A stretch of 64,000 nucleotides of DNA from Hysterangium stoloniferum (lineage: Eukaryota; Basidiomycota; Agaricomycetes; Hysterangiales; Hysterangiaceae), in contig WHVD01000132.1 of assembly GCA_015178975.1 (NCBI GenBank), forward strand, positions 164,747-228,746, given 5' to 3'. Positions 42,153 to 54,540 of this stretch are shown piece after piece. Position 1 is the stretch's first letter. The number at the start of each line of letters is the position of its first letter. The position numbers and the translations under genes were made by a program. The notes under the pieces are model-generated. The model was not told where the DNA came from. It was given only the letters and a program-made list of their open reading frames with translations, and did not search any database.

Positions 42153-45100
42153 GGGCACTGACGCGGATCCCGACTCTACCCGAGGTAGGCTGCTAACAGA
42201 GTTTGTCGTGGCAGGTCAGGGCCGAAGTGAGGAAACCCCGGTCTTGGTGTCCTGCAAACAAATGTATAGGTGTATAGTGGTGTTAGTCTCTGACTTGCGC
42301 AATATATAGGATAGATGATAGACAACTCACTGGGTGTTAATTTTGAACATTCCTGAAGGTCCACTATCGAATTTTGAGTTGGCTCAATACTATGTCGAAT
42401 TGCCGGGAGTGGGTGCTGACGCAGTCGTGCCTCGGTCACGGTACTGTTAGACGAGACCAAAACAAAGGAGAATGCCATGTACTTCAGCAGTGAGGAATTG
42501 CAAGTAAGCCCTTGTGTGGATGCCCCGTCGCACAAGCTGCTGAATCCAAGCACTTGAATAAAATCATTACTTCTACAATGACAAATGAAATGCCTTGGTT
42601 TCACCAAACCCACCACAGAAGACACAGGATGACCGGTGGGAGGATCAAGGCCGTCAGAGATGGGTTTGATGAAACCGAGGGGATTCACCATCATTGTAGA
42701 AGTGAGAAGTTCATTCGTAGTAGTACAAAGTAAACATGGGGTGGTAAGGAACAAGGCTACATCAATAGGCAATCTTATAGCACCAGAAATATTATCAATA
42801 GAATTGTGCATCAGAACTTGGAAGATCAAGAAATGCTGCACAGTTTGTATAGATATTTATTCAGGCGATAAATAGTGATTGCCAAGTTTTCCGTACAGCC
42901 AGACACGTGTTCCTAAAATATATCAAGCTACGGAATTTCATTTACTTTCTATTAAAAAAAAATAGTACAAATCGGGAAACTATTTTTTTTCATTTGACAT
43001 CAGCGGAATGACGATAATTCTGCATTATTTATGGACAAAAATAATAACATTTATATTCACTGTTGGAACTAGTGAAACCATATACCCTATATAACCTCTA
43101 TTTGGTAAAAGACACAGAAAGACGACACGATTGGGCAACGAAGCATTGATATAGGTCACGTGTGATCGGGATCGCCTGTTTTAAGCGTTGGAAGCTCGGA
43201 GCTCCTTGCCTGGAGATGCTTTGATGACGTTTAATTTGCCATAGGTGGGTCTCTTGGGATCCATAATAGGAAAGTCGCTAACGTTTCGGAAGGTTCAGTG
43301 TCGGTCATAGAAGGCCGTGGGATGTGGCAAGTGACTCATGTATTATAGTCTTTGAGCCGATTTTCGGACATCTCGGGGATCAAATTCTTTATTTGCCCCT
43401 GCTTTTTGAATTGTGATTTTAATACGAAGACATCATCTCTATTTTTAGCTTGGCTTCTTCCTCCACAACAAGTGGTCACACTGGTCACAATGACACGAGG
43501 CTTGGAGGATCGCCAGAAGGGCTGAAACAGCCGGAATAAATGGGTCAAGTGGAGACTGTTTAATGACGAGAAAAATGTATTGGTGTTTATATCTTACCCG
43601 TACAAGGGTTCATTGACTTGGTATACATTAAAGCTGCGACACGACATCAGGTGGGGCTAAAGATTGTCGGACGTTGCACGCAATCAAAGGGGGCGAAGTC
43701 GATGCAGGCTTGCATGGCGGGGAGCGATCCCGGCGGAAGCCCTTCGTGAGGAGATCTATTAACGGATCCATTAAAAATATATATTCCTAGTCAAACGTGC
43801 ACCCAGTAATTGGGTAGCACCTATCTGCGTCAATTCTCCCCCGGATTTAGGGGGCATATGCGGTTTGTATATCAACCGCGCGGACCACCGACAACAAGGT
43901 GCTCAAATACACGGCCTTGGGAGGTCCTCCCAGTATTATACATCGATATAGAGACGGGATAAGCAAGTATGTACGAGACGGCTAAAGGGCAAGTAGGCCG
44001 GTAGCGACGGGCGCTGCGTCTGTAGGAACGCTCCCTACGTTTGTACAGTTCAATTTTAAGCGACTCCGAAGTGGATGGTGACTCGTGACTTATAACCATG
44101 CTTTGCTGATCTCTCTCCCGATCGAATTTCTCATTAAGGTATATTAAAAGTCTATGCGTGAAGCGATAGGGTCCATTCACGTCACAACCCTGTGGCAACT
44201 GGGCACATGGTCTGAAACTCCGACTTATCTATTGTTTCCATTGTACAAACTAAAACTGACAATGCCAACTATTGGAATGGCCCTTCATTTTTAATGGGTT
44301 ACGCCCGCGTAGCCTGACTTAATTTTTAACCCAAACATAAGCGAAACTCATGCAAACTCGTAGAAAACGCAAAAGAGAGCTATGCCACCTTCTTAGGCAC
44401 AGGTCCACATTAGGGAGTCAACATTCAAGTGACACTCTTGCACGTTCTGTAGGCACAATTTCCTCAACAAACTGTCTCTTTCAGCATCTTTTGCCTTGCA
44501 GCCGAATTTCAGCAAGGTAGCAAAACGCCACATTGGGCGCCACGCCAAGATCGAAGCCCCACCTTGCCGATCGCATGTCTCCCAAGCGAGCTCGTGACTG
44601 TACAGCCTTTGTACTTAAGATTCGCTTCCGCCAATAAAACGAAATTAAAGATGCACCATCGGGGCATCGTGCTGTGCCGAAGTCCAGTTCCTACAATCCG
44701 CTGGGCGTTCCCGGTGGGAAGCTCCCCACGGATTTTCCCTGAATTATCTATAATGAGGCTCTTTGCACAGTGATTCCATCTACATCTAAACACCCAATCG
44801 ATGCGATCAAGCCGGATAATACCTTGTCACGAAGTTCCGACTATCAGCAGGACATATGATTCCCGAAGTTTACTTGTAAGCTTATGACTGGAGAAGGTAG
44901 CCCAACTCTATAAACCATATTAATGATAAGAGATCACGTGGTGTTAAAAATTACGTATATATTCCCTTGTATTCATTTAATTTTTCAGTGCATAATGCAG
45001 CGCATGTTATACTCAAATTATGTGTGAGGAACGGAGCTCCTCTTTTTGCCAAAGGCGAAATGATCTGTATACAGTCTGTGTTGCATTGGTAAGCAACGTT

Positions 45101-45179
45101 TTATCAATGATTTTTGGAGACTATAAAGATTAGAATTATTTTAACCACCCACACCATAACCCACATCCTTCTCACCGCC

Positions 45180-45890
45180 TCAGGAAAATTGTGATCATTT
45201 ATCCTTCACCAGTATATCTCGGACACACAGTTCAAGTTGTTGGATATACTGACCAATATTTCTATGTCTCTTGGCTACCAGCTCCCGGGTTTCAACAGTT
45301 GGTTTTAGTCTCTTCACGGCTGCCCTCACATGGTTCAGATTATTCTTAAACCTCTGGTTAAACCTGCAGCAGGCTATCAGATCATTTCGTTGGCTTCCCA
45401 TGAGTGATGTGAGGTGCTCTTTGTATTCAGTTTATTACAATGATGTATGAGTGACAGTGGCTCTTCTTTCTTGCCTGGTATGTTGTCATTTACTGATTGT
45501 GTTCTTGTTAGATTACATCCATTCCCAAAAGGAAACCTATTGCCACAAGGTTTCCTTTCAGGAAGGGATGCAATATAACGAGAACACGACCGGAAAGTGA
45601 CAACGTAGCAGGTAACAAATAAGATCCACCGCCACTCACACATTGCTGTAACAAACCAACCAAATACTAGGAGCATTGCACATCACTCATGAGAAACCAA
45701 CCAAATGATCTCATAACCTACTGCAGGTTCAACTCGAGATTTGCGAATAACTTGAACCCTGTGAAGGGACGAAAACCCCTGTCAAAACCCGGGAGCTCAT
45801 AGCCAAGAGATGTAGACATGTCAGTCAGCATATCCAACACCTTGAACTAACTGTCTTAGATGTACTGGTGAGGGATAAATGATAGAATAT
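45180..45890. repeat. small palindrome in right arm
   Basis: 45180-45530 and 45545-45890 are inverted copies of the HQYIS exon region with centre near 45540 (CCAAAAGGAAACC facing GGTTTCCTTTC). Confidence 0.8.
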
Positions 45891-46109
45891 TCCTGAGGCG
45901 GTGAAAACACCCAGTAAGTTGTCTGAAGTACATCCCATTCTCATTTGTTTTGGTCTCGTCTAACGCAATTTTTTCAGGACCGTAACCGAGCCACGACTGC
46001 CCCAGCACCCACCCAGCAATTCAACATAGTCGACTCAAGATTGGATGGTGGACCTTCGGGAATGTTCAAAATTAACACCCAGTGAGTTGTCTATTATCTA
46101 TCCTATATA

Positions 46110-46295
46110 TTGCGTAAGTTGGAGGCTAACACCACTATAAACCTATACGTTTGTTTTCAGGAAGTCAAGACCGGGTTACTAACTCCGATTTCGTATGGGG
46201 GCTTCGGCCCTGACCTGCCACGACAAACTTTGTTAGCAGCCTACCTCGGACTGTATCAGCTCGTATGGGGAAAATCCGGTGAAAGGCGGCCCTGA
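46110..46295 (+). CDS. R1-family exon FGPDLPRQTLLAAYL, right-arm copy
   Basis: Reads MRKLEANTTINLYVCF, QEVKTGLLTPISYGG, FGPDLPRQTLLAAYLGLY, QLVWGKSGERRP then stop. It mirrors 35393-35668 as expected from the inverted arms. Unknown function. Confidence 0.4.
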   Translation: MRKLEANTTINLYVCFQEVKTGLLTPISYGGFGPDLPRQTLLAAYLGLYQLVWGKSGERRP

Positions 46296-46884
46296 AATGA
46301 TGTAACTGTAAGTTTATCCCCCTCCCGTACAGTTATTTTCTCATACTGAACTCATGCGATCTCCAGCGGACCCAACTAACAGTTTGGTTGTCCATTGGCA
46401 GCACTCCCTCTGTGCCCCGCAACGCCAAGCTACACTCTGTGTCAGTCTCAGACTGTAGCATAGTGATCAGTCCTACCGAAAATCTGGTAAGCTTCCGTTC
46501 ATGATAAACCTTTTGAGACTGCATTCTGACACCTTGTTTAGATGACACATTAGGACTAACAAACAGACCTTTACATCCAGCGATGTTCTTGATGTTAACG
46601 AGTTGAACCAAGCGGATCTTTGCCATTTTCCGGACCAAATCGTTGTGTTCTTCTTGTTGACTTCGACTCTGATTGCATCATTTTGTGTTCTGTTTTCTTT
46701 TGGTTTTGGTTCCCACTTGCTCTCCTGCCGACTTCTCTCAGACTATCAAGCTTATCGTGGTTGAAACATAAAATGTACTAGATGTAATTTGGGAATACCT
46801 AAATACTACGACCTGAGACTCTGATAAGGAGACACCTGAATAAATAGAAAAGTGTGACACATAATTGTTCGTACATACAGTAAG

Positions 46885-47130
46885 TCACTGTACCCGCCCA
46901 GATTTACGCGGTTCGCGGCATAAATCTTGTCCAACCCTAAAACCACGTAAATCCCGGCATCTCTCCGGCACGGTGGCCGCACGGCAGCGACCTCCGGGGA
47001 CCCGGCGTAGATCCTGCCGTGGCGGTGCCGTTCACGCGTGTGTGAGCACTTTGCACCACTTCTACACCGCCGCTCACGCGGGGTCCACGCGCGCACACCG
47101 TAGTAGATAGAGTCAGAGTGCACACACACA
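46885..47130. other. CpG-rich island at the outer edge of the right arm
   Basis: About 230 bp much richer in CG than its surroundings, starting CACTGTACCCGCCCAG just where the R1 match ends. Part of it resembles 50940-51040, which also adjoins R1 sequence. Probably a separate element joined to R1; boundaries unknown. Confidence 0.4.
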
Positions 47131-47133
47131 CCA

Positions 47134-47590
47134 CCAAAGTCGCAGCGCGATTTATTTATTTATATATTATTATTATTCAATTCACACCACCAAAAAATTA
47201 AAAAATTTCAAGCGAGTATTTCCGCCTTATAAACAAGGGCAATGAGTTTTGTTATAGCATTTATGAGACGTATAGACCACCCACACTCAAATTATCAATA
47301 TAAATCACACGAGTCACTTATGGGAGACCATGGCATGTTCCTCAATTTTTTATATAGCTATATGTTTTCATTTTGGCTAGATTTATGGTGGTAAGAGCAG
47401 GTAGATAGGAGGTAAGTGAGTGCTTAGCGAGATTTACAGGTGGATTTACCATGGATTTACTGTAGATTTACCATAGATTTGCACATCCGGGCAGCACACT
47501 TCCAAATGGTTTTTCGATAAATTGGAGGCTTCAAAAAAATTATAATTATAACAAAAAAAATATTCCATTCTATACAAAAAACCCATTAAT
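47134..47590 (+). repeat. repeat carrying the empty site for the Tc1 element
   Basis: 47270-47580 matches 52913-53185 in the same orientation, while 47225-47266 matches the reverse complement of 59310-59345. It therefore reads through the target TA of the Tc1 element without insertion (GAGACGTATAGACCACCC). Confidence 0.85.
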
Positions 47591-48188
47591 CTAGTATGAG
47601 TTTCATCGTCACCAGTGTGAATGGTGTAATTCAAGTAGGAGTTTAGAGCGGAAAATGTATTAGATTACTGGGGGGAATCTAAGCCGATTTTCTGACTGGA
47701 TTGTATGTACAACATCTGCCAGTTTAAATAGACCGTGGAGTGAATGTCATACCAAATCCAGTAATAATGAAACGAAACAAGCAAAACATAAAATGGGAAT
47801 AGTAAACACCAAATTGGTGTTAGGAACAGGATGGAATGGAGTGGAGTCCAAATAGTGACAAATCATAATCCATAATGGGAAATGGAGCAGGAGTGGAGTC
47901 CAAATCGTGACAGGTCATTTGACTAAAATGGGAATGGGGCTCTGTTAGAGGGAAGATGGGTTTTTTGAGTGGGGTCCGGCGACTGATGTGCGGGACGAGG
48001 TTGGACATAGACATAGACAGAGTCCGGTGGGTTTTCTGGTGACTGAAACACAATGTAACGAAGACGAATGTAGACGGGTCTGACGTATGGAGTCCAGTAG
48101 GAATTCCGGTGAACTGATAATGGGTGCATATAGGGTGCGGGTGCATATAAGTTAGTGCCCGGAGTCCGGCAGGATTTCCAGTTGTAAC
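47590..48188 (-). mobile_element. gypsy LTR fragment of the outer 6.7-kb type
   Basis: In reverse it starts TGTTACAACTGGAAATCC at 48188 and follows the outer LTR at 6730-8172, without the inner insertion, to about 47590. The 3' end is missing. No TSD. Confidence 0.8.
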
Positions 48189-48189
48189 A

Positions 48190-49827
48190 CATTTCCCCCA
48201 AATGCAATTTCTTTTGATGATTACCAACCTCTAAAATATAATCAATTTAATGGCAAAACATATGTACATATGCAAAGAAAGAAAGATTATTGGATTATTG
48301 GTGTTCACACAAGAAACAATATCTGGCATGTAACACCCCACCCGCCCACCACTACCACCACCACCACTACCACCATCATACCACCACTACCACCACTATT
48401 GTACCACCACCACCACCACCATTGCAAAAGTGAAACAATGTCTGGCCCATAACACCTGGCCGTAACACCCCACCCACCACTAACGATGTCCACCATCACT
48501 ATCACCAAACCAAGTGATGTCTGCAGCACGTAGCACCCTGCCCACCCACCACTACCACTACCACTATTGCCAAACCAAACAATGTCCTCAAATGAAAATG
48601 GCATGTCCAACTAGACAGTCAAACACTAACGCTAATGACCAAGGCCCTCAGGGCTCTGTTATTCTCGTTGGAAGATCTCAAATGCACAATACAAACACCA
48701 TCGCTTCTCTCCTTCACCTTGAAAACTGATGCACACACTATATATATAGCACCAATTTCAAGGTCTACATGAGATTGATACCACAGGTTCCCGTCATATT
48801 CTACATACAGCTGTATGCTTGTATGCTCATCCTGGTATACACGCCCACAACACGATCCAAGTAGTATGGGGGGCCCTTTCCCTCCCCCTTCATATACCAC
48901 AAGTAATCCTCTTACCCTTTACCCAACACCAACCACAGAGGCAGGCTGCTGAACCATGATCCATGGTCATTGACTCAAAATGTGTCCGCCAGGCCCACCG
49001 TCACCATTTGCACCACCCACCGACACTGGCAAAACATCCCCATCTGCTCCTTCACCTTCCCTGCAGCAGTCAAACCCCTCCTACTCAGTCAAGCTTTCCA
49101 TTCATACTAGTTCTTCATTTTCTCTCTAATAATTGACCACCATTAAAATGTACTCCCGAAACATCATCTCAGTTTTGTATATTGTGGCAAATAAATGAAT
49201 GAAAAGTGAAATGAAAATGCACTACTAAGTTGTCATGGAGAACTGCACCAAAAAGACCAAAGGTCAATAGTCAGTCAGTGGTGAGAAATGCACTAAGTCA
49301 TTTTATTTGTCGATTATGTACATGAGATTTAATATTGAGGGAAAGGGGCACACTGGCTAAAGGGTGAAGGTGGGTTGGTTGGAGAGGAGGGGGTGCAAAG
49401 TGGTGGGAAAGGAAAACATCATCAGTGAGCAGAAGTGGAAACCTAAAACATAGTAATCAGCAGATGGACCTGAGGATGAGGTGCTACGTCAACATGGTAG
49501 GTGAGCAAGTGGAGTGACAGCGTATGGTGTAGTAAGCCAAAGGCCGGGCCGCACCCATCCCAGGTCACGATGTGTCCCACTGTTGTCACTTGGGCAAGAG
49601 GGAATGTCAGATGTCATAAGGCCTGTCGATCCCCACCATAAGTCCATCTCAGCACTCCCTTTGGTATTGATGGTTTAATACCTAAATACAGAAAATGGGA
49701 AGATCTTTTGAATTAGAATTCGGGATCAAGAAACCCACAATACAAGACCTCCATGCTACATATACCTCAAGAATGCCAACCATCCTACGGGCCTTCTGCA
49801 GAAAGTGTGCTATCTCCAGTGTCGTTC
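48190..49827. other. CpG-poor stretch with CCA microsatellite, no recognised gene
   Basis: A CCACCA-type microsatellite with CTA and TCA interruptions lies at 48335-48430 and recurs in shorter form at 48480 and 48545. CpG is strongly depleted. No coding region supported. Confidence 0.6.
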
Positions 49828-49832
49828 GGCAC

Positions 49833-50504
49833 TGTTAAGAACTGAAAACTGACTGATGTCGGTTGGCCGACAGGGACCTATCAGAAGGACTTGGCTTCAG
49901 CTTATGTGCTGCACCCTCACAAATGTCCATTGAGTGTCCTTAATTTCAGGCGGGTGAAGACTAATCCTAACGAGTTCCTTTCGGCGAGATACCGATCAGG
50001 ACTGAAGGTTAAGTCGAGTGTCGGGCCAAGGGCAGTGACTGAGAGTGGACGAGTGCATGTGAAGGTGGATGAGGGAATTCTTAGTATGAGACTGCTAGCG
50101 GCGTAAGAGGGTATTCTGAGTCAATATTCTGATTGCCTAGTAACCTCAACTACAGCGGGTTCATATACAAGTATCAGGCATCTAGGAAATACTAGCAGGG
50201 AGAAAGGCGGAAAATGGTATTAACAAATAAGCTTGACTAGGAACGGGAAGTTTATGATTAGTTCAGAGGCCGATGATAACCGAGAGTGGAATTATGGTAA
50301 AAAATAAGGGGGATGTATCAGAGTTTAACCAGATAGTTCGAGTATGTTTTGACGTGGGCGTAAAGCCCACGTCAACGGGGTTTGATCATCACGAAAGCAT
50401 ACGTCAGCTTCGGGAGGCTGATGGTTTCCGATGTAGTAATTTGAGAATCGTTGATAGGTGGCGATAACCTCGGGGACCGATAGGGTTGCGACATGGTCAT
50501 AACA
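49833..50504 (-). mobile_element. 672-bp gypsy solo LTR, minus orientation
   Basis: Minus-strand TGTTATGACCATGTCGC to GTTCTTAACA with TSD GGCAC (49828-49832 and 50505-50509). It includes a self-complementary GACGTGGGC...GCCCACGTC at about 50351-50375. E1-type. Confidence 0.92.
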
Positions 50505-50509
50505 GGCAC

Positions 50510-51165
50510 ATACCTCCAGAAGATCCTGCAGAGTTGTCAGTGCAAGACAAGGATTATCCAAGCATGGATTGAAAAAGCACGTGAAAGTGGCTCAGATGAT
50601 TGGTGGAGCAGCAGGCAATCTTGATCCCAGGGTTGTGTGTTGTTAGTGCAGCGGATGCCCTATCAGAAAGAGAAGAGAGTCAATATGGAGAGACGATGAA
50701 CATCTGGAGGTCAAAGTATTTTGAACATGCTGCTTTTGACTGTAACGCAAAGTCCAGTGGTTTGGGGATGACACTATCTCCCATCGGACTCCTTGCAAGT
50801 GTGGCAGTGGTGAGGAGTGGGGGTATAGAGGAAGGGTAGCAGAAGGGGGCAGCAATGGCGAGACGAGAGCACACTGGTCTGAGATTAATTAATTGTGAAA
50901 CTGAGGTCATGTGGGCAGTTTTCACATCACATGGTGTGTGCTGGGTTGCTGGTTGGTCAGCCGGTCAGGCCGATTCGCATCCCACTGCACCTGGGGTCTG
51001 GCAGGTCCTGGGCGCCTGCACGTAAATCTGGCAAAGTAACTTAAGTAGCAAGTACTCACAGACACCTAGACTTTTCTCAACACTTGGTCATCAGAGCACC
51101 TTCAAGCCTTTTTCTTACTCAAATCCACACATTTAATCACTGATGTCTACAATGTAGTCATGATT
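50510..51165. other. unassigned flank; 51030-51165 is R1 sequence
   Basis: 51030-51165 matches 34776-34905 in reverse complement (CATCAGTGATTAAATGTGTG read on the minus strand). The rest shows no recognised feature. The R1 match ends near 51168, where E1 gag sequence starts. Confidence 0.55.
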
Positions 51166-51427
51166 ATATGACAGTAGACTAGCCTGAGGTTGGTTGCCAC
51201 CCTCGGGTTCGTGTTCCGGAGCTGATTGATTGTTAATCTCTTCAGTTGCTTTGGGTTCGGTTGCTTCAGTTACTTCTTCAGCATCGCCAGTAATCTCCAC
51301 AAAGCGAGATTCTTCGAAGGTTTCTGGTAGTGGGGGTCTGAGTAGTTCAGGCTGTATACAGGAAAGGAGACTTGAGAGTGGAAAATTCTGCTTCGCCGCT
51401 TGGCTTGGCATTTTTTCTCGGAGGCAT
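51133..51427 (-). pseudogene. gag N-terminal remnant of gypsy element E1
   Basis: On the minus strand, about 40 nt after the LTR end, an ATG at 51427 opens MPPRKNAKPSGEAEFS; a second frame from 51411 gives RPPLPETFEESRFVEI, TGDAEEVTEATEPKATEE and EHEPEGGNQPQASLLS. The position next to the LTR and the acidic composition fit the start of a gypsy gag. The frame change and early end show it is broken. It ends where R1 sequence begins (about 51168). Confidence 0.55.
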
Positions 51428-51466
51428 GATTAAATGGAAAAATGCGAGTGTGAAATCAGAATATAC

Positions 51467-52192
51467 TGTTAAGAACTGGAAACTGACTAATGTTGGTGGC
51501 TGATGGGGACCAATCTGAAGGACTTGGCTTCAGTTTATGTGCTGCACCCTCGCAAATATCCATAGGTGTCCTTAAATTTTGGACTGGCGAAGACTAATCC
51601 TAAAGAGTTCCTTTCGGTGAGATACCGATCGGAACTGAAGGACAAGTCGAGTGTCGGGCCAAGGGGTCAGGGCCGGAAGTGGGTGAGCGCATGCGAAGGT
51701 GGATGGGGGGATTCTTAGTATGAGACTGTTACAGACATATGAGGGTATTCTGAGTCGATATTCTGATTGCCTAGTAACTACAACTACAGCGGGTTCATAT
51801 ACAAGTGACAGGCATCTAGAAAATACTAATGGGGAGAAGGGTGGAAAACGGTATTAACAATAAGCTTGACTAGGAGTGGGAAGTTTATGATTAGTTCGGA
51901 GGCCGATGATAACTGAGAGTGGAATTACGATAAAAGGAAATAGTTCGAGGACTACAAATATAGATAGACATATGTGAAACATAGGATAGAACAGATCAAC
52001 ATGACGAAAGGGGACGTATCAAAGCTTAACCAGACAGAAAAAGTGTAGTCGGGTTTGAATGGCCGGAAGGGCATACATCAGCGTCGGGGAACTGACAGCT
52101 TCTGAGATATTGTCTTGATTGAAGACAGACAAATATGTCGATATACCATCGGGGACCATCAGCATGTGAAGGGTCATGACACAGTCCTAACA
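51467..52192 (-). mobile_element. 5' LTR of gypsy chromovirus E1 (now inverted)
   Basis: 726 bp, in minus orientation TGTTAGGACTGTGTCATG to TTCTTAACA, the same length as the LTR at 57716-58441. Its own flanks do not match (TATAC on the left, ACTTG on the right), but ACTTG at 52193-52197 is the reverse complement of CAAGT at 58442-58446. Both lie inside halves of one Tc1 transposase gene, so the two LTRs flank one insertion that was later inverted. Confidence 0.9.
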
Positions 52193-52909
52193 ACTTGGCC
52201 CTTCTATGTTGAGCCTTCAACAAGGGCTTTTTTGCCTTGACTACTGCTTTGAAACCATGCTGTTTCAAGGTCCTCCTGACTGTGCTAGGTGACACATTAT
52301 ATTGATTGATACTGTTAATGTAATGTGTGGCTTGGACAGTATTATCCCAGAGGTGATTTGATGCATGATCCTCCTTTGGTCAGCAGGAGAAAGCTTGGAT
52401 GGACATCCTCCTTTCTGGTTTTCTTTGTCTATCTCTATCTCCTGAGCAATTATACTGATAGTAGACTTGCTAAGACCTGTTGTAGAGGCTTCACTCCTAT
52501 TGAGAGTCCATTTTGTAGGAGGGAGTTGGCTTGTTCTCTTTTGAGAGGGGAAATAGCTTTCATGATAAGAATGATAGCTAAATGTGCCATTTAATGTCAC
52601 ATATTAATTAGAACATCAAATAGATGTCACGTGATTTTTCCTGTAATTTTCCTAGCCCTCTAGAATATAATATGATATAATGAAATGTGTGAAAAGAGAG
52701 GGTTGCAAAACTGTCCCAATGATTGGTCATTTTTAAATATTCACTGTGACATCAATATCCATCTATATTATGTAATATTTGGGTATATCAGAGCTAGTAT
52801 GCTAATGTATATGTGAGAATATTTTCGCTATTTCAGAAAATTTATTTGGTAGGTTATAGAGCATTTATTGAGAATTACCAAAACATTGGGACAGTTTTGG
52901 AAGCCACTG
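52193..52909 (-). pseudogene. Tc1 transposase, 5' half with terminal repeat (inverted)
   Basis: The minus strand encodes the N-terminal DNA-binding half: SRSEASTTGLSKSTIS-like helix-turn-helix, GGCPSKLSPADQRRIMHQI, then VSPSTVRRTLKQHGFKAV and KAKKPLLKAQHRRAK, breaking off exactly at the LTR. The terminal repeat of 209 bp is 52701-52909, ending CACTG next to TA (52910-52911). One or more stops and frame changes in the N-terminal part indicate decay. Confidence 0.88.
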
Positions 52910-52911
52910 TA

Positions 52912-53855
52912 GACCACCCACACTCAAATTACCAATATAAATTACATGAATCATTTATAGGACACTACAGTACCTTCCTCAATATTTTATAGAGCTACAT
53001 GTTTTCATTTTGGCTAGATTTATGGTGGTGAGAGAAGGTAAGAAGGAGGTAGGTGAGCACTTAGTGAGATTTACAAGTGGATTTATCGTATATTTACACA
53101 TCCAGGTGGCATCCTTCTGAGTGGTTTTGATGAATTGGAGGCTTCAAAATGTATAATTATGGCACAAAAAGTAATTCCATGCAAAAAATTGATTATCTAC
53201 GACACATTTGTGTGGGCACCCGCTAATTGTCACTCTTTAGTGGTCAAGGCCAGCAACATTGCTTACATAATGGTTCAAACTGCACACCTGACATCTTCAT
53301 CCATGTCCCCATTGAGACACCTACATACATCTTTTCAGCCTATTCACTGTGCCAACCCAGTCCATCATCATCATAGGATGGATGTTATCAAATGGCTGCT
53401 TGCAGCTCAAGTCTGACTGCCACTCACTTAGCCATTCAGGCTATCCTAGTGAAGGTTGTGAGGCTGCAGTGGCAGTCATCACTGGCATCCAACTAAACCA
53501 TAGATTCACAGACCAGGTCCAATACACAGCCAGGGTGGCATATTACATATCTCCAGATGGAAAGTGTAAGCCTTTTGATAGTTCTGCTAATGGGCAAGTC
53601 TACACCTTTTATGCATTATACATATTATCATATATTTCTATGTAATTTACATCTCCAGCTTTACCAGTGTTTTGAAATGCCAACACCTGGATGAGGCTAC
53701 CAAAGATGGAGGTTATATTTATGACACAATGAGTGTCTAAGTCACTTCCTTTGTACTTGACATGTGGATTAGTTCATTAGCTTCTAGGTACAAGGGGTTG
53801 ATTCTTCTGCAGGTTTAGTGGTGCCAGTAAATGTGCCAGTGGCAGCATCCCACAT
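52912..53855. other. Tc1 flank repeat, then unrecognised CpG-poor sequence
   Basis: 52913-53185 matches 47270-47580. From 53190 to 53855 short frames (53135-53416; 53349-53645, containing AAVAVITGIQLNHRFTDQV) occur with no recognised domain. Confidence 0.5.
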
Positions 53856-54369
53856 TGTTAAGTGTGGGGCTCATGGGTGGGTCTCTGGAGAAACCTGTGG
53901 AACTTCCAGGAAGGACACAGCTTCAGTTTGTGTGCTGCACCTTTACAGATTTCATTGTCCAATTTCAAACAGGACCAGACAGGAAACCTGTGGGTTCAGA
54001 GAATATGCAAGGAGCAAAAGACAAGTAGAAACTATGTCAATTTTCTGATTGGATCATATATACAAATAACTACTGGACTATATAGATTAGCAGATTATTG
54101 TACTACTAACTTAGACATACAAAAAGACATATCAAGAGTACAATAACACAATAAACCAGATGACAAATGGGCAAAGACAGATTGAGAACAGGGGGGTCTC
54201 AAATGTCTCGGTGGGGTCTGGTGTGTAGTTTGTATGATACAGAGAGTCAGCACATATAGAATGGAGTCTGGGTTATCTGGGCAGAGTCCAGTGTGTGCAA
54301 TTGCACAATATAGAGAGTTGGATACTTATAGGATGATTCCAGGTCCTGGCAGGTTTCCTGGTCCTAACA
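53856..54369 (-). mobile_element. 3' LTR of gypsy element E2
   Basis: 514 bp, minus orientation, TGTTAGGACCAGGAAACC to CACACTTAACA. On its inner side (54370-54389) the minus strand reads GGCCTTAAAGGGAGGGTAC, a polypurine tract directly before TGTTAGG, so this is a 3' LTR and the element body lies to the right. Flanks do not form a TSD, consistent with loss of the other end. CpG is nearly absent. Conserved motif at about 53917 in altered form. Confidence 0.85.
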
Positions 54370-54540
54370 GTACCCTCCCTTTAAGGCCAAAGTCCCATGG
54401 AGGCCTTAGAGACTTTCTTGGTTACACTTATGTATCAAGATGTCAGGTGATCTGGAAGGTAAGGTTCAAATGCAAGGAGCCTATATAAAGAATTCAAAAA
54501 TATAAATTTTCTTCTTCTTTCATACCCCCACATTATCACT

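Larger units (their letters stand above)
38986..43157. repeat. 4.2-kb spacer between the R1 arms
   Basis: Contains 39420-40012 (same orientation as 34690-35310), 40013-40250 (match to 24047-24250), 40260-40840 (match to 24300-24830), 40907-42010 (match to 21640-22800) and a palindrome at 41862-42152, ending near 42900 in AT-rich DNA. It is thus a mosaic of the same modules found at 21.6-25.1 kb. Confidence 0.75.
43158..46890 (-). repeat. right arm of the 12-kb R1 inverted repeat
   Basis: Counterpart of 34690-38985 in reverse. Inner edge GGATCGCCTGTTTTAAGCG at 43165, outer edge near CGTACATACAGTAAGT at 46875. It includes the conserved frame SPKRARD-like region near 44580, small palindrome 45180-45890 and the FGPDLPRQTLLAAYL frame at 46110-46295. 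Confidence 0.85.

Noticed and set aside
42176..42841. 221-codon minus-strand ORF
   Set aside because: It is a chimera joining the R1 FGPDLPRQ frame to unrelated sequence; only the first part recurs elsewhere.
46333..46638. 101-codon minus-strand ORF (LVQLVNIKNIAGCKGLF)
   Set aside because: A similar peptide can be read at 35160 (+), but there it is broken by several stops and it overlaps the opposite-strand R1 frame region; not enough to call a gene.
48305..48610. Gly/Val-rich minus-strand ORF
   Set aside because: Generated by the CCA trinucleotide microsatellite.
51467..52192. Treating this as another solo LTR
   Set aside because: Its immediate flanks do not match each other; the matching target bases lie beside the LTR at 57716-58441, so it is one LTR of a rearranged pair.
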